DNA of 64,000 nucleotides from CAZGMJ01 sp964526785 (lineage in GTDB: Bacteria > Planctomycetota > Phycisphaerae > Sedimentisphaerales > Anaerobacaceae), in NCBI GenBank assembly GCA_964526785.1, contig CAZGMJ010000025.1, positions 1 through 64,000 on the forward strand. The letters run 5' to 3'. Under the pieces are notes generated by a model. The model had not been told where the DNA came from. It did not search any database and saw only the letters and a list, made by a program, of their open reading frames with translations. This document shows positions 45,794 through 54,690 of the stretch, one piece after another (within the stretch, counting starts at the first letter, position 1; each line of letters begins with the position of its first letter). The translations under genes were made by a program, and so were the position numbers.

Positions 45794-47269
45794 ATGAATA
45801 GAGAAAACAAGTCGGTCGTCCCTGTATTCCTGGCTGCGATTGTGTGCCTTCTGTTCACAGCGGCAGCCGGCCTGTCGGATGAACCCTCGTCGGTTGTCGA
45901 AATGCCGGAAGACAGGCCAATTCCCGTCGAATCGAAAGCGTTCAAGGATTTGCAGGCAATCGACCACTGGAATCTACGCTATCACAAGGAATACGACGAG
46001 TTCTCGCTGGACCAGCAGGTCGCGCAGATCAAACGGAATATGGACGTCGCTTCTCAATTGGGCTTTACAAGTTACCTGCTCTTTCAGAAAGATGCCTTTC
46101 CGGAATTGCTGACCTGGGGCGGCAGGCATGAGCCGGACAAGGCGCTTCAGCAGGCTGTGCAAGAAGTGCTCGACCATGCCGCAGCGCGCCGACTCAAACT
46201 CTATTTGCACTGCAACGAGTTCATGTGGCCCGACAGCGTGGACATCGAGTATGCCGACACCCCCGAGGCCTGGAGGACGTACCGCAACGCGCTGCGGGAA
46301 CTGATTGCGATGTATCCGGACCTGGCGGGGTTCGAGGTGACGGCCGATGAGACCGGCGGCGCGCTGGAGCAGAAAGAGGGAGTCCTGAAATTCCACGACG
46401 AGACGGCCCGGGCGCTGCGGTCGGATGGGCGGCAGCGCTTCGCCTTGATGCGCACCTGGCAGCGTGTAGCCGCTCTCGGCTCCCCAATCACCCTGGGCAA
46501 AACGGATGCACCGAATGTGCTGTTTTCGGTAAAGAACACCGACGGCGACTTCGGCGCCGTCAAAGACCTCGATCGGGAGTTTCTGGAGACGGTAGACGAC
46601 CCAAAGCGGTTACTCGTGGAGTTCGACGCCTGGCGGGAATACGAGACACACAACATCTTTCCGATCTATCTTGGGGACTACTGGGCACCGAGATTTCGGG
46701 AACTGGCGAGACTTGGTGTAGAACGAATCGCAGTACGGTTCAACTGGAACTCCGGCCACTTTGCCATCACGCAGCGGCCGTGGGCCAACTGGGTCAATGT
46801 CTTCTGCTTTGTCCGGTTGGCCGAGAAACCTGACGCCGACCCCGATGATATCCTGCGAGACTATGTCACTCTATACTATCCGCCCAAAGCCCGTCAGGCC
46901 GCGTTCGATCTCTATAAGAGTTCGTTCCAATTCGTGCGCGACCTTTACTGGCACAATAACGAGAAGATCACCGATCACGGACGCGTGAACCGCCAAAGAA
47001 AGATCGGCGACCGGCGCGTTCCCAATAATTGGTTCGCCCGCGTGGATAAACGGACAAATCACATGCTCAATAGAATCGACGCTCTGCCTGACTCAGGCGC
47101 CTATAAGAACGAACTTCGCAAAGGAGCCCTCGTCGCCTCGTATCTCTCCAAGGCCTGCGGCCTGCAGCTCGGCGCACAGGGCAATACAGACTTCCTGGAA
47201 GACTGGAAGCGGCTCGATCCGCTCAGCTTCGATGAACTGCGCGCAAGATATGTGCTTGAAATGCCTTAG
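45794..47269 (+). CDS. Exported TIM-barrel protein, putative glycoside hydrolase
   Basis: 491 residues. Signal peptide at residues 1-28. The rest resembles a TIM barrel: AIDHWNLRYHKEYDEFSLDQQVAQIKRNMDVASQLGF, LYLHCNEFMWPDSVD, GFEVTADETGG, and LLVEFDAWREYETHNIFPIYLGDYW. The last is reminiscent of the substrate strand of alpha-glucuronidase-type enzymes (GH67), but I cannot assign a family or catalytic residues. AAAGGAACC precedes ATG 45794. Its stop overlaps the end of the sulfatase gene on the opposite strand by four bases. Confidence 0.6.
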   Translation: MNRENKSVVPVFLAAIVCLLFTAAAGLSDEPSSVVEMPEDRPIPVESKAFKDLQAIDHWNLRYHKEYDEFSLDQQVAQIKRNMDVASQLGFTSYLLFQKDAFPELLTWGGRHEPDKALQQAVQEVLDHAAARRLKLYLHCNEFMWPDSVDIEYADTPEAWRTYRNALRELIAMYPDLAGFEVTADETGGALEQKEGVLKFHDETARALRSDGRQRFALMRTWQRVAALGSPITLGKTDAPNVLFSVKNTDGDFGAVKDLDREFLETVDDPKRLLVEFDAWREYETHNIFPIYLGDYWAPRFRELARLGVERIAVRFNWNSGHFAITQRPWANWVNVFCFVRLAEKPDADPDDILRDYVTLYYPPKARQAAFDLYKSSFQFVRDLYWHNNEKITDHGRVNRQRKIGDRRVPNNWFARVDKRTNHMLNRIDALPDSGAYKNELRKGALVASYLSKACGLQLGAQGNTDFLEDWKRLDPLSFDELRARYVLEMP

Positions 47270-48792
47270 CGCCTGTTCTTTCGCTGGTCGAGACGTTCGC
47301 CTTCGGGTCTCCGAACCGGAATGGCAAGACCGCCGTCGGCTTCGAGGGCGTCGAAAAGCTGCTTCTTCAAAATCCCAACCGCCTCCCGATACGCCGGCAC
47401 ATCGATCAGGTTATGACGCTCATAAGGATCGGCCTGCAAATCGTAGAATCCGTCCTGGTCCCACAGGCCGTGATAGTAAACGTACTTGTACCGCTCGGTG
47501 CGGATCGCAAAGATCGTCGGAGTGGCCGGGAAGTTCCACTCCCAGTAATACTCGTACAGGATATGATCGCGCCACCGAATAGACCGCCCCTCCAGCAAGG
47601 GCAAGAACGAACGGCCGTCCATTCGCGCGCTGCCGGGCGGCTCGAGCCCGGCCACATCCAGCAGCGTTGGAGCAATGTCGATGTTCTGCACCATCTCCGT
47701 AATACGGCTTTGCGGCTCTATCAGCCCCGGTGCATACGCCAGCATGGGTACGCGGATCGATTCCTCGAACGCGTCGCGCTTGTCATAGAAACCGTGTTCG
47801 CCCAGCGCAAAGCCGTTATCCCCCATGTACAGCAGCAGTGTGGACTCGCTCAAGCCGCTGGCATCGAGATAATCCAGCACGCGCCCGAGATTCTCGTCCA
47901 GACCGTGCACCGTCTCGCAGTATTGCTTGTAGAGCGCGTCGAACGAGGGCACAGGATCGTTATCATACGGCCCGGTCTCCATGTGATCGACTCCGTGGAT
48001 GCTGTATCGCCGCTCGCGCACCCAGTGCGGCTGCGTTCGGTAGTTGCGCTCGGTGTTTGCCATGGTCTCCGGACGCTTGATCTCAGCCTCTGCATATCGC
48101 CCCTTGTGGCGAGCAGCCGGCTCAAATGGATAATGGACGGCTTTGAAAGACAGATACAGAAAGAACGGGCGATCCGCATCACGTCCGCTCCGCAGCCAAC
48201 CAAGAGCCTGGTCCGTGAGAACATCGGTCGTGTATCCGCTGAAACGCCGTCGCGTACCGTTGATGTTCAACGTCGGGTCGAAGTACGTTCCCTGTCCCTT
48301 GAAGCTGGCCCAGTGATCGAATCCCGGCCGCGGATCGTCGCGGCCATGGCCCATATGCCACTTGCCGACAAAAGCCGTCTGATAACCCGCCCGCTGAAGA
48401 TACTGCGGAAAGAAGACCGTCCCCGGCGGTTCGGGCCGCTGATTGTCAACGATCTTGTGGTTGTGCATATACCTGCCCGTCAGGATCGACGCCCGGCTGG
48501 GCGAACACAGCGACGTGCTCACGAAAGCGTTCGCCAGATGAGCCCCACGCCCGGCAATACGATCCATGTTCGGCGTTTCGAGAAACTCCGGGCAGCCCTC
48601 CATAAAACCCATGAAGTCGTAGCGATGGTCGTCGCTCAGCACGAACACGATATTCCGGCGCGCCGTCTCCGTCGCCGCTTCGGATGATCTCATCGCACCG
48701 GGCAGGACCGCCGCCGCCGCACCGCAGCCGGCTATCCTGAGAAAGTCCCGGCGATTATATGTCGCACGCTCTGAATCGGTAAATCTGGTCAT
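47266..48792 (-). CDS. Tat-exported type I sulfatase (second copy)
   Basis: 508 residues from ATG 48792; ATG 48807 and 48813 are in-frame alternatives with poorer spacing. The twin-arginine signal is NRRDFLRIAGCG. The sulfatase domain has NIVFVLSDDHRYDFMGF with metal-binding DD, then LCSPSRASILTG with the formylglycine cysteine C96, and FVGKWHMGHG. The C-terminal part has LYEYYWEWNFPATPT and the LQADPYERHNLIDVP end, close to the iduronate/choline-type sulfatase group. It is distinct in sequence from the 6948 enzyme. It converges with the TIM-barrel gene; the pair may act on the same glycan. Confidence 0.93.
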   Translation of the reverse strand: MTRFTDSERATYNRRDFLRIAGCGAAAAVLPGAMRSSEAATETARRNIVFVLSDDHRYDFMGFMEGCPEFLETPNMDRIAGRGAHLANAFVSTSLCSPSRASILTGRYMHNHKIVDNQRPEPPGTVFFPQYLQRAGYQTAFVGKWHMGHGRDDPRPGFDHWASFKGQGTYFDPTLNINGTRRRFSGYTTDVLTDQALGWLRSGRDADRPFFLYLSFKAVHYPFEPAARHKGRYAEAEIKRPETMANTERNYRTQPHWVRERRYSIHGVDHMETGPYDNDPVPSFDALYKQYCETVHGLDENLGRVLDYLDASGLSESTLLLYMGDNGFALGEHGFYDKRDAFEESIRVPMLAYAPGLIEPQSRITEMVQNIDIAPTLLDVAGLEPPGSARMDGRSFLPLLEGRSIRWRDHILYEYYWEWNFPATPTIFAIRTERYKYVYYHGLWDQDGFYDLQADPYERHNLIDVPAYREAVGILKKQLFDALEADGGLAIPVRRPEGERLDQRKNRR

Positions 48793-49155
48793 AATCGGTG
48801 CTCTCATAGCCATCTTCGGCAGTTGCCCGTCGAAGGAATACCATTGTGATTGCTGCGCCGGCCAACCGACGCGTCAACGAATGGTATAATCCCCTGATGT
48901 TCGCGTCAACAGCACAACAGCCGCCGCCTCCCGCCTCTGGTGAACTCTTCGCGCGCGGTATCGGCCGCGCCACAAAATGGCAACACCAGCGAATTTCCAC
49001 CGGCAGAAGGTTGCAATTTCGCCGGTTTTGGCGCAATAATGAACATTTTCGGGATCGGCCAGTAGTATATACCTACACCGTCCCAATGGTAAAAGAGGCC
49101 GCCCACAGGCGGTAAACGAGGGGTATTCGACCGAGCATTGAAGGAGATAGTCTTT
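48793..49155. other. Divergent region between sulfatase and moxR
   Basis: 363 bases with the extended -10 promoter at 48882-48890 and the ribosome-binding site AAGGAG (49141-49146). No gene is supported in between. Confidence 0.45.
48882..48890 (+). promoter_or_regulatory. Extended -10 promoter candidate for the Bat operon
   Basis: TGG directly before a perfect TATAAT (48885-48890) gives an extended -10 box; the -35 region is poor. It is about 265 bases before moxR. Confidence 0.5.
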
Positions 49156-50145
49156 ATGGCTGCAGACGTCAAGCAAATCGGCAATCTGGTGCAGGAAAAG
49201 AGCGAGTTCGTTCGGCGGCTGTTCGGCGAAATGGACAAAGTCATCGTGGGCCAGCGTTATATGCTCGAACGCATGCTGATCGGCCTTCTGGCCAACGGCC
49301 ACATTCTGCTCGAAGGCGTGCCCGGCCTGGCAAAAACGATGGCGGTCACGATTCTCTCCCGCGCCATCGACGCGGACTTCCGCCGGATTCAGTTTACACC
49401 CGATCTGCTGCCGGCCGACCTGATCGGCACGCAGATTTACCGCCAGTCCGACGGACAATTCTACACGCGCCAGGGCCCGATCTTTGCCAACATCATCCTC
49501 GCCGACGAGATCAATCGCGCCCCGGCCAAAGTCCAGAGCGCACTGCTCGAAGCCATGCAGGAGCGGCAGGTCTCCATCGGCGACGAGACCTTTGCGATAC
49601 CGAGCCCCTTCATGGTGCTGGCGACGCAGAATCCGATCGAGCAGGAAGGAACGTATCCGCTGCCCGAGGCCCAACTGGACCGCTTCATGCTCAAACTCCG
49701 CATCGAATATCCGACCAAACAGCACGAGCGCGAGATTCTCGAACGTATGGCCTTTACCGCCAGACAGTTCGATATCCGCCCCGTGATTCATCCGAAGGAT
49801 ATCGCCGAGGTCCGCAACGTGGTGGACGAAATTTACATCGACGAGAAGATCAAGGACTACATCGTCGATATCGTCTGCGCCACGCGCGATCCCGAGAAGT
49901 ACGGTCTCCGGCTGAAGAACTTCATCAATTACGGCGCCTCGCCCCGCGCGACGATCTATCTGGCCGTGGCGGCCAAGGCACACGCCTTCATTCAGCAACG
50001 CGGCTACGTCACGCCCCAGGACGTCAAGAGCATCGGGATCGACGTGCTGCGACATCGCGTGATCGTCAGCTACGAGGCCGAAGCCGAAGAGAAGACCAGC
50101 GACGATATCATCAAGACCATCTTCGACAATATCGAAGTACCGTAA
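49156..50145 (+). CDS. MoxR-family AAA+ ATPase
   Basis: 329 residues from ATG 49156 (AAGGAG, 9 bases upstream). Walker A GVPGLAKT is at residues 54-61 and Walker B IILADE at 113-118, followed by INRAPAKVQSALLEAMQE and the sensor region VLATQNPIEQEGTYPLPEAQLDRFM. MoxR proteins act as chaperone-like ATPases for von Willebrand A domain proteins. First gene of a nine-gene operon with DUF58 and Bat proteins, usually linked to aerotolerance and envelope stress. Confidence 0.95.
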   Translation: MAADVKQIGNLVQEKSEFVRRLFGEMDKVIVGQRYMLERMLIGLLANGHILLEGVPGLAKTMAVTILSRAIDADFRRIQFTPDLLPADLIGTQIYRQSDGQFYTRQGPIFANIILADEINRAPAKVQSALLEAMQERQVSIGDETFAIPSPFMVLATQNPIEQEGTYPLPEAQLDRFMLKLRIEYPTKQHEREILERMAFTARQFDIRPVIHPKDIAEVRNVVDEIYIDEKIKDYIVDIVCATRDPEKYGLRLKNFINYGASPRATIYLAVAAKAHAFIQQRGYVTPQDVKSIGIDVLRHRVIVSYEAEAEEKTSDDIIKTIFDNIEVP

Positions 50146-50205
50146 AGTCGCGTTCTGCATGTTGCACGGGCGATCCGCCGTGAAACTCGGTGCATTGGGC
50201 TTTCC

Positions 50206-51081
50206 ATGATTCCCGAAGAGCTGATAAAGAAAATCCGACAGATTCAGATTTACACGTCGCGGGCGGTCGACGCCAGCTTCGCGGGCCAGTACGAGAGCGT
50301 CTTCAAGGGACGCGGGATGCAGTTCGACGAGGTCCGCGAATACACGCCGGGCGACGACATTCGCACGATCGACTGGAACGTCACCGCCCGGACGGGCAAG
50401 GCCCACATCAAGCGGTTCGTCGAAGAACGCGAGATGACGGTGATCTTCCTGGTCGATCTCAGCGCCTCCGGCGAGTTCGGAACGGTCGACAAGCTCAAGA
50501 ACGAACTGGCCGCGGAGTTCACCGCGGTGCTCGCCTTCGCCGCCGCCAGGAACAACGACAAGGTCGGCCTGCTGATCTTCACCGACCGCATCGAACTGTA
50601 CATCCCGCCGAAAAAGGGCAGCCGCCACATCCTGCGCCTGATCCGCGAACTGCTGTACTTCCGCATGCCGAAACGCCGGACGAACATCCCGCTGGCGCTG
50701 GACTACATAGCCAGGGTCACCCGCAAGAAAGCCACGATGTTTCTCGTCTCGGACTTTCTCGAGACGGATTTCAAGAAGCCCCTGAGCCTGCTGAATAAAC
50801 GCCACGACGTCATTGCGGTGCCCGTTCGCGACCGCGTCGAAATAGCGATGCCGTCCGTGGGATTGATAGAACTGCAGGACGCCGAGACGGGCGAGACCAT
50901 GCTCGTGGATACGTCGAGCGGCCGGTTCCGCAACCAGTACGGCTGCAACAGCCGCGAGCGATTCGAAGAGCTCCGCGAGATGCTGCGTTCGATCAACGTC
51001 GACGCAATCCCTGTCACAACGGACCGGCCGTACCTGCAGGACGTTGTGCAGTTCTTTCACAGACGGCATCGACGCATGTAA
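50206..51081 (+). CDS. DUF58 domain protein (von Willebrand A-like)
   Basis: 291 residues. The DUF58 core is clear: RGMQFDEVREYTPGDDIRTIDWNVTAR near residues 37-62, followed by a degenerate von Willebrand A domain with MIDAS-like D84-L-S-A-S. Such proteins pair with MoxR, which precedes it by 60 bases. The likely role is assembly or metal-dependent binding in the envelope stress system. ATG 50206 has a weak GGGCTT site upstream. Confidence 0.93.
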   Translation: MIPEELIKKIRQIQIYTSRAVDASFAGQYESVFKGRGMQFDEVREYTPGDDIRTIDWNVTARTGKAHIKRFVEEREMTVIFLVDLSASGEFGTVDKLKNELAAEFTAVLAFAAARNNDKVGLLIFTDRIELYIPPKKGSRHILRLIRELLYFRMPKRRTNIPLALDYIARVTRKKATMFLVSDFLETDFKKPLSLLNKRHDVIAVPVRDRVEIAMPSVGLIELQDAETGETMLVDTSSGRFRNQYGCNSRERFEELREMLRSINVDAIPVTTDRPYLQDVVQFFHRRHRRM

Positions 51082-51105
51082 TGATATCGAAGAGGTGCAA
51101 CTGCA

Positions 51106-52515
51106 ATGGAAGAGAAGCTCGATTTTTCGCTGCCTGAAAACAAACCGACCAGTTCGGGATGGGGACGGCTGTTCGCGCTGGTATCGAATCTGCTGCTGGT
51201 CGTTCTGGTCCTGCTGTTGATAGCCAACCTGCTCGAGGACAACCAAAGCGCCAAACCGCAGGCGGGTCCGACCGCGAGCGGCCTCTCCGCTGAGCAGACG
51301 CGAGAGCTCGCCGCCAAACTCGCCCGGCGTGATTTGTACGAACAGGCCGCCGAAGTCTGGCAGGACTATCTGTCGGTAACACCGCTCAGCGGCGCCGAGC
51401 GCGCAAGGGCGCTGTTCCAGGTGGGAACGCTGCTGGAGCGAGCGGGCCAATACGACGCCGCCATCGAGCATTACTACCGCAGCGAAATGTCCGCCGACGT
51501 CGATGAATTGCGGCCCGAAATCAACGCCCACATCAAGAACTGTTTCGAGAAGCTGGGACGGTTTTCGGCCCTGCGATACGAATTGATGGAGCGCACCAGC
51601 CCGGGCGATGCAACGGACCCGGCCGGCAGAATTGCCGCCGAAATCGGCGCCGAGAAGATCACGCTGGCCGAGCTGGAGACCGAGATCGAAGCGGCTGTCG
51701 AGAGCCAGTTGGCCCAGATGTCCGCATTTCTGACGGCCGAGCAGTTGAACGAGCAGAAAAAGCAGATGCTCGAACAGTACGGCGGCCCCGAGGCGAAGCT
51801 CCAGTTCGCAAGGCAGTGGGCCGCACAGGAAATCCTGTATCGCGAAGCCCTGGCGCAGGATCTTCCCAGCGATCCGCAGACAAAAAAGCTGCTCGACGAC
51901 CTGACGCGCCAGGCCCTGAGCCAACAGTTGATGAACCGGCAGATAGCCTCGAAGATCAACATTACCGAGGGCGATCTGCGAACGTATTACCAGGCGAACA
52001 GGGACAAATACGTCGAGCCGCCAAAGGCGCAGATACGCCACATACTGGTCAGCGAACAGAACCGGGCGAAAGAACTTATAGAGCAACTCAAAGACGGCGC
52101 CGATTTCGCGCAACTGGCCCGGGAACACTCGCAGGATGAGGCGACGAAAGACGCAGGCGGCGCCATCGAGACCCCCGTCACGCCGGGAACATACGTTGCC
52201 GGCGTCGGCGACGCCAACGCACTGAACGAAGCAATCTTCGAAACCGAACCACCCGCCGTGCTCGATGCGCCATTCGAGACCGACAAGGGCTGGGAGATCG
52301 TCAAAGTCGAGCAGGTGCAACCGGAACGGCGGCAGAGCTTCGATGAAGTCAGCAGGCAGGTGATGATGAGCCTGATGGAACAGAAGCGCCGGGAAGTTCA
52401 GCAGGACTTCATCGATCGGATGATGGACAAGTACAACGTGATCGTGCATGCCTCGGCTTTCGCCCCGGCCCGACAAAGCATGCCGAAAAAGGAAGAACCG
52501 AAACAGGACCAGTAG
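51106..52515 (+). CDS. Membrane-anchored TPR and PpiC-type (parvulin) peptidyl-prolyl isomerase
   Basis: 469 residues. A transmembrane anchor at about 22-43 is followed by a TPR section (about 70-135: LARRDLYEQAAEVWQDYL, ALFQVGTLLERAGQYDAAIEHYYRSE). A SurA-like helical section (about 170-300, with LYREALAQDLPSDPQTKKLLDDL) leads to a parvulin domain (about 308-405: AQIRHILVSEQNRAKELIEQLKDGADFAQLAREHSQD, and later GWEIVKVEQV). The tail is acidic. The protein should help fold exported proteins in the periplasm. Unusual: it sits between the DUF58 gene and the batA group, 24 and 12 bases from its neighbours. Confidence 0.9.
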   Translation: MEEKLDFSLPENKPTSSGWGRLFALVSNLLLVVLVLLLIANLLEDNQSAKPQAGPTASGLSAEQTRELAAKLARRDLYEQAAEVWQDYLSVTPLSGAERARALFQVGTLLERAGQYDAAIEHYYRSEMSADVDELRPEINAHIKNCFEKLGRFSALRYELMERTSPGDATDPAGRIAAEIGAEKITLAELETEIEAAVESQLAQMSAFLTAEQLNEQKKQMLEQYGGPEAKLQFARQWAAQEILYREALAQDLPSDPQTKKLLDDLTRQALSQQLMNRQIASKINITEGDLRTYYQANRDKYVEPPKAQIRHILVSEQNRAKELIEQLKDGADFAQLAREHSQDEATKDAGGAIETPVTPGTYVAGVGDANALNEAIFETEPPAVLDAPFETDKGWEIVKVEQVQPERRQSFDEVSRQVMMSLMEQKRREVQQDFIDRMMDKYNVIVHASAFAPARQSMPKKEEPKQDQ

Positions 52516-52527
52516 CCGACTGAGCGG

Positions 52528-53577
52528 ATGATGAAGCGAAGCAGGATCGCACAGTGTATTCTGATTTCTCTGGCGTGTGTGACGCTCGCCGGCTGCGGCC
52601 AGGATACGCCCGATGCGCCCGAGCAGATGGACTTCGCAATCGATCAGCCGCTCGAAAGGGGCCCGCTCGGTGCGCACGTGCGCGTCGAGAAATCCGAGAT
52701 GACCATCGCCGATACCGTCTGGCTCGAACTGCAGGCCCGGACCGAGCCGCAGTACGAGGTGACGATGCCGAACGTCGGCGAGATCCTGCAGAACTTCGGA
52801 ATCGTTGACTGGCGCAATCTCGGCCGCAGGCTCGATCCGAATGACAACGTGCTCACGACCTACCGCTACCGGCTCGAACCGTTTCTCTCGGGCAAGTATG
52901 AGCTTCCCTCGTTCACGTTCCATTTCCAGGATGTCAACGACCCGAACCAGACATACGAACTGAACAGCGATCCGATCGAAATCGAAGTCGCATCCCTCCT
53001 GGGAGAAGATCGCGAGAACCTGGAAATCGCCGAGATCGAAGGCGTAGTTGCAATGCCCGAACAACGGTCCCTCCGGTGGGTGTGGCTTATACCGGCTGCA
53101 GGCGTGATTGCGGCTGTTGCGCTGTGGTTCGTCTTTCGCAGAAGACGCAAAGCCGAACAAACACGCATCTTCAGGCCCGCCCACGAGATTGCCTACGCCA
53201 GACTCCGCGCGCTGGTCAAAGACGATCTGCTCGAACGGGGCCGAATCAAGGAATTCTACGAGCGGATCAGCAGCATACTCAGGCACTATATCGAGGATCG
53301 CTTCGAACTCCGCGCGCCCGAGCGAACGACCGAGGAGTTCCTCATCGAATTGAAATACACCGATGCATTGTCGGACAGCCGGAAAAAGGACGTCGAGAAC
53401 TTTCTGACGCTCTGCGATCTGGTGAAGTTCGCCCGACACGCCCCGACGGCCGAGCAGATTCAGCAAACGTTCGACGTCGTCAAAGGCTTCATCGAAAAGA
53501 CGCGTTCGGACCAGCGGATGATTGACGTGACGGACAAGATCGAACAGGACAAAACAGTTACCGCGGAGGCCGAATAG
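52528..53577 (+). CDS. BatD-like lipoprotein with membrane-spanning C-terminal half
   Basis: 349 residues. Lipoprotein signal with LAGC23. The extracytoplasmic part (about 30-180) is a BatD-type immunoglobulin-like strand set: GAHVRVEKSEMTIADTVWLEL and GKYELPSFTFHFQD. A transmembrane helix (about 189-206) is followed by a cytoplasmic helical domain (about 215-340) with AYARLRALVKDDLLERGRIKEFYERISSILRHYIEDRFELRAPERTTEEFL, as in DUF4381-type partners of von Willebrand proteins. Its stop is directly followed by the batA start. Confidence 0.8.
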   Translation: MMKRSRIAQCILISLACVTLAGCGQDTPDAPEQMDFAIDQPLERGPLGAHVRVEKSEMTIADTVWLELQARTEPQYEVTMPNVGEILQNFGIVDWRNLGRRLDPNDNVLTTYRYRLEPFLSGKYELPSFTFHFQDVNDPNQTYELNSDPIEIEVASLLGEDRENLEIAEIEGVVAMPEQRSLRWVWLIPAAGVIAAVALWFVFRRRRKAEQTRIFRPAHEIAYARLRALVKDDLLERGRIKEFYERISSILRHYIEDRFELRAPERTTEEFLIELKYTDALSDSRKKDVENFLTLCDLVKFARHAPTAEQIQQTFDVVKGFIEKTRSDQRMIDVTDKIEQDKTVTAEAE

Positions 53578-54669
53578 ATGCAGTTGTATTCGCCCTGGGC
53601 ATTGCTGTTGCTTTTGCTGCTGCCGGTACTGGCGTACGTCATGCTGCGCAGGCGCCGTGGCGCCGCCGTGAAGTTCCCCAGCCTGGCGGAGGTCCGCAGT
53701 TGCCCGGTATCGTGGCGACAAAAATTCCGGCCGGCCCTGCTCGTATTGAGACTGCTGTGTCTGGCGTTCCTGATCGTCGCTCTGGCCCGGCCGCGCAAAG
53801 GAACCGTGCTCTCCCAGATGTCGACCGAAGGCGTGGCCATCGAGGCCGTCGTGGATCGTTCGAGCAGCATGAAAACGGAGATGGACTACTACGGCCAAAC
53901 CATGACGCGTCTGGACGCGGTCAAGCGTGTGCTGGCCGACTTCATCGAAGGAGGCGAGAAAGGCCTGCCGGGCCGCACGAGCGATCTGATCGGATTGATC
54001 ACCTTCGCGCGATACGCCGATACAACGTGCCCGCTCGTTCTGGGGCACAACGTGTTGCTCGAATTCCTCAGACAAACCAAACTGGTCACTATGCGGCAAG
54101 AGGATGGAACCGCCATCGGCGACGCGATCGCGCTGGCGGCGGCAAGGCTCAAGAAGGCCGAGGAAGAAATTCTGCGCAGAAATGCCGCCATGCAGGCCGA
54201 TTCGGCCGGCACCGAAGACGCCGAGCAGCCCGAATTCGAGATCAAGAGCAAGGCAATCATCCTGCTGACCGACGGCCGCAACAACATGGGTGATTACGAC
54301 CCGCTCGAGGCCGCCAAACTCGCCGAAGAGTGGGACATCAAGATCTACACTATCGGCATCGGTTCCGGCCAGGCATACCGACAGGTCGAGACGATGATGG
54401 GCACGTTCAAGATGCCCGTCCCCCAGGACCTCGACGAAGGCCTCCTGCGAACGATCGCCGAGCGAACGGGCGGCTTCTACAGCCGGGCCGATGACGCCGA
54501 AGCGCTGCGGGATATCGTCCGGCGTATCAACGAGATGGAGAAGACCGAGGTCAAATCCGTGGAGTATACGCAATACGCAGAGCATTTCGACCGTTGGACG
54601 CTGCCCGCACTGGTGCTGTTGGCGCTCGATATGCTGGCGAGTTGTACGATCTTCCGCAAAATACCGTAA
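53578..54669 (+). CDS. batA: BatA-type von Willebrand A domain membrane protein
   Basis: 363 residues. Two N-terminal membrane helices (about 5-22 and 54-70) and one at the C-terminus frame a von Willebrand A domain with a complete MIDAS start D93-R-S95-S-S97. The domain continues with LIGLITFARYADTTCPL, GTAIGDAIALAAARL and IILLTDGRNNMGD. BatA and BatB are thought to form a membrane complex with BatC-E supporting envelope integrity and oxygen tolerance. The start immediately follows the previous stop (TAGATG). Confidence 0.92.
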   Translation: MQLYSPWALLLLLLLPVLAYVMLRRRRGAAVKFPSLAEVRSCPVSWRQKFRPALLVLRLLCLAFLIVALARPRKGTVLSQMSTEGVAIEAVVDRSSSMKTEMDYYGQTMTRLDAVKRVLADFIEGGEKGLPGRTSDLIGLITFARYADTTCPLVLGHNVLLEFLRQTKLVTMRQEDGTAIGDAIALAAARLKKAEEEILRRNAAMQADSAGTEDAEQPEFEIKSKAIILLTDGRNNMGDYDPLEAAKLAEEWDIKIYTIGIGSGQAYRQVETMMGTFKMPVPQDLDEGLLRTIAERTGGFYSRADDAEALRDIVRRINEMEKTEVKSVEYTQYAEHFDRWTLPALVLLALDMLASCTIFRKIP

Positions 54670-54690
54670 CGAACAGGATACGACGAAGAC

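Noticed and set aside
47413..48687. Plus-strand open frame of 424 codons
   Set aside because: Antisense shadow of the second sulfatase gene.
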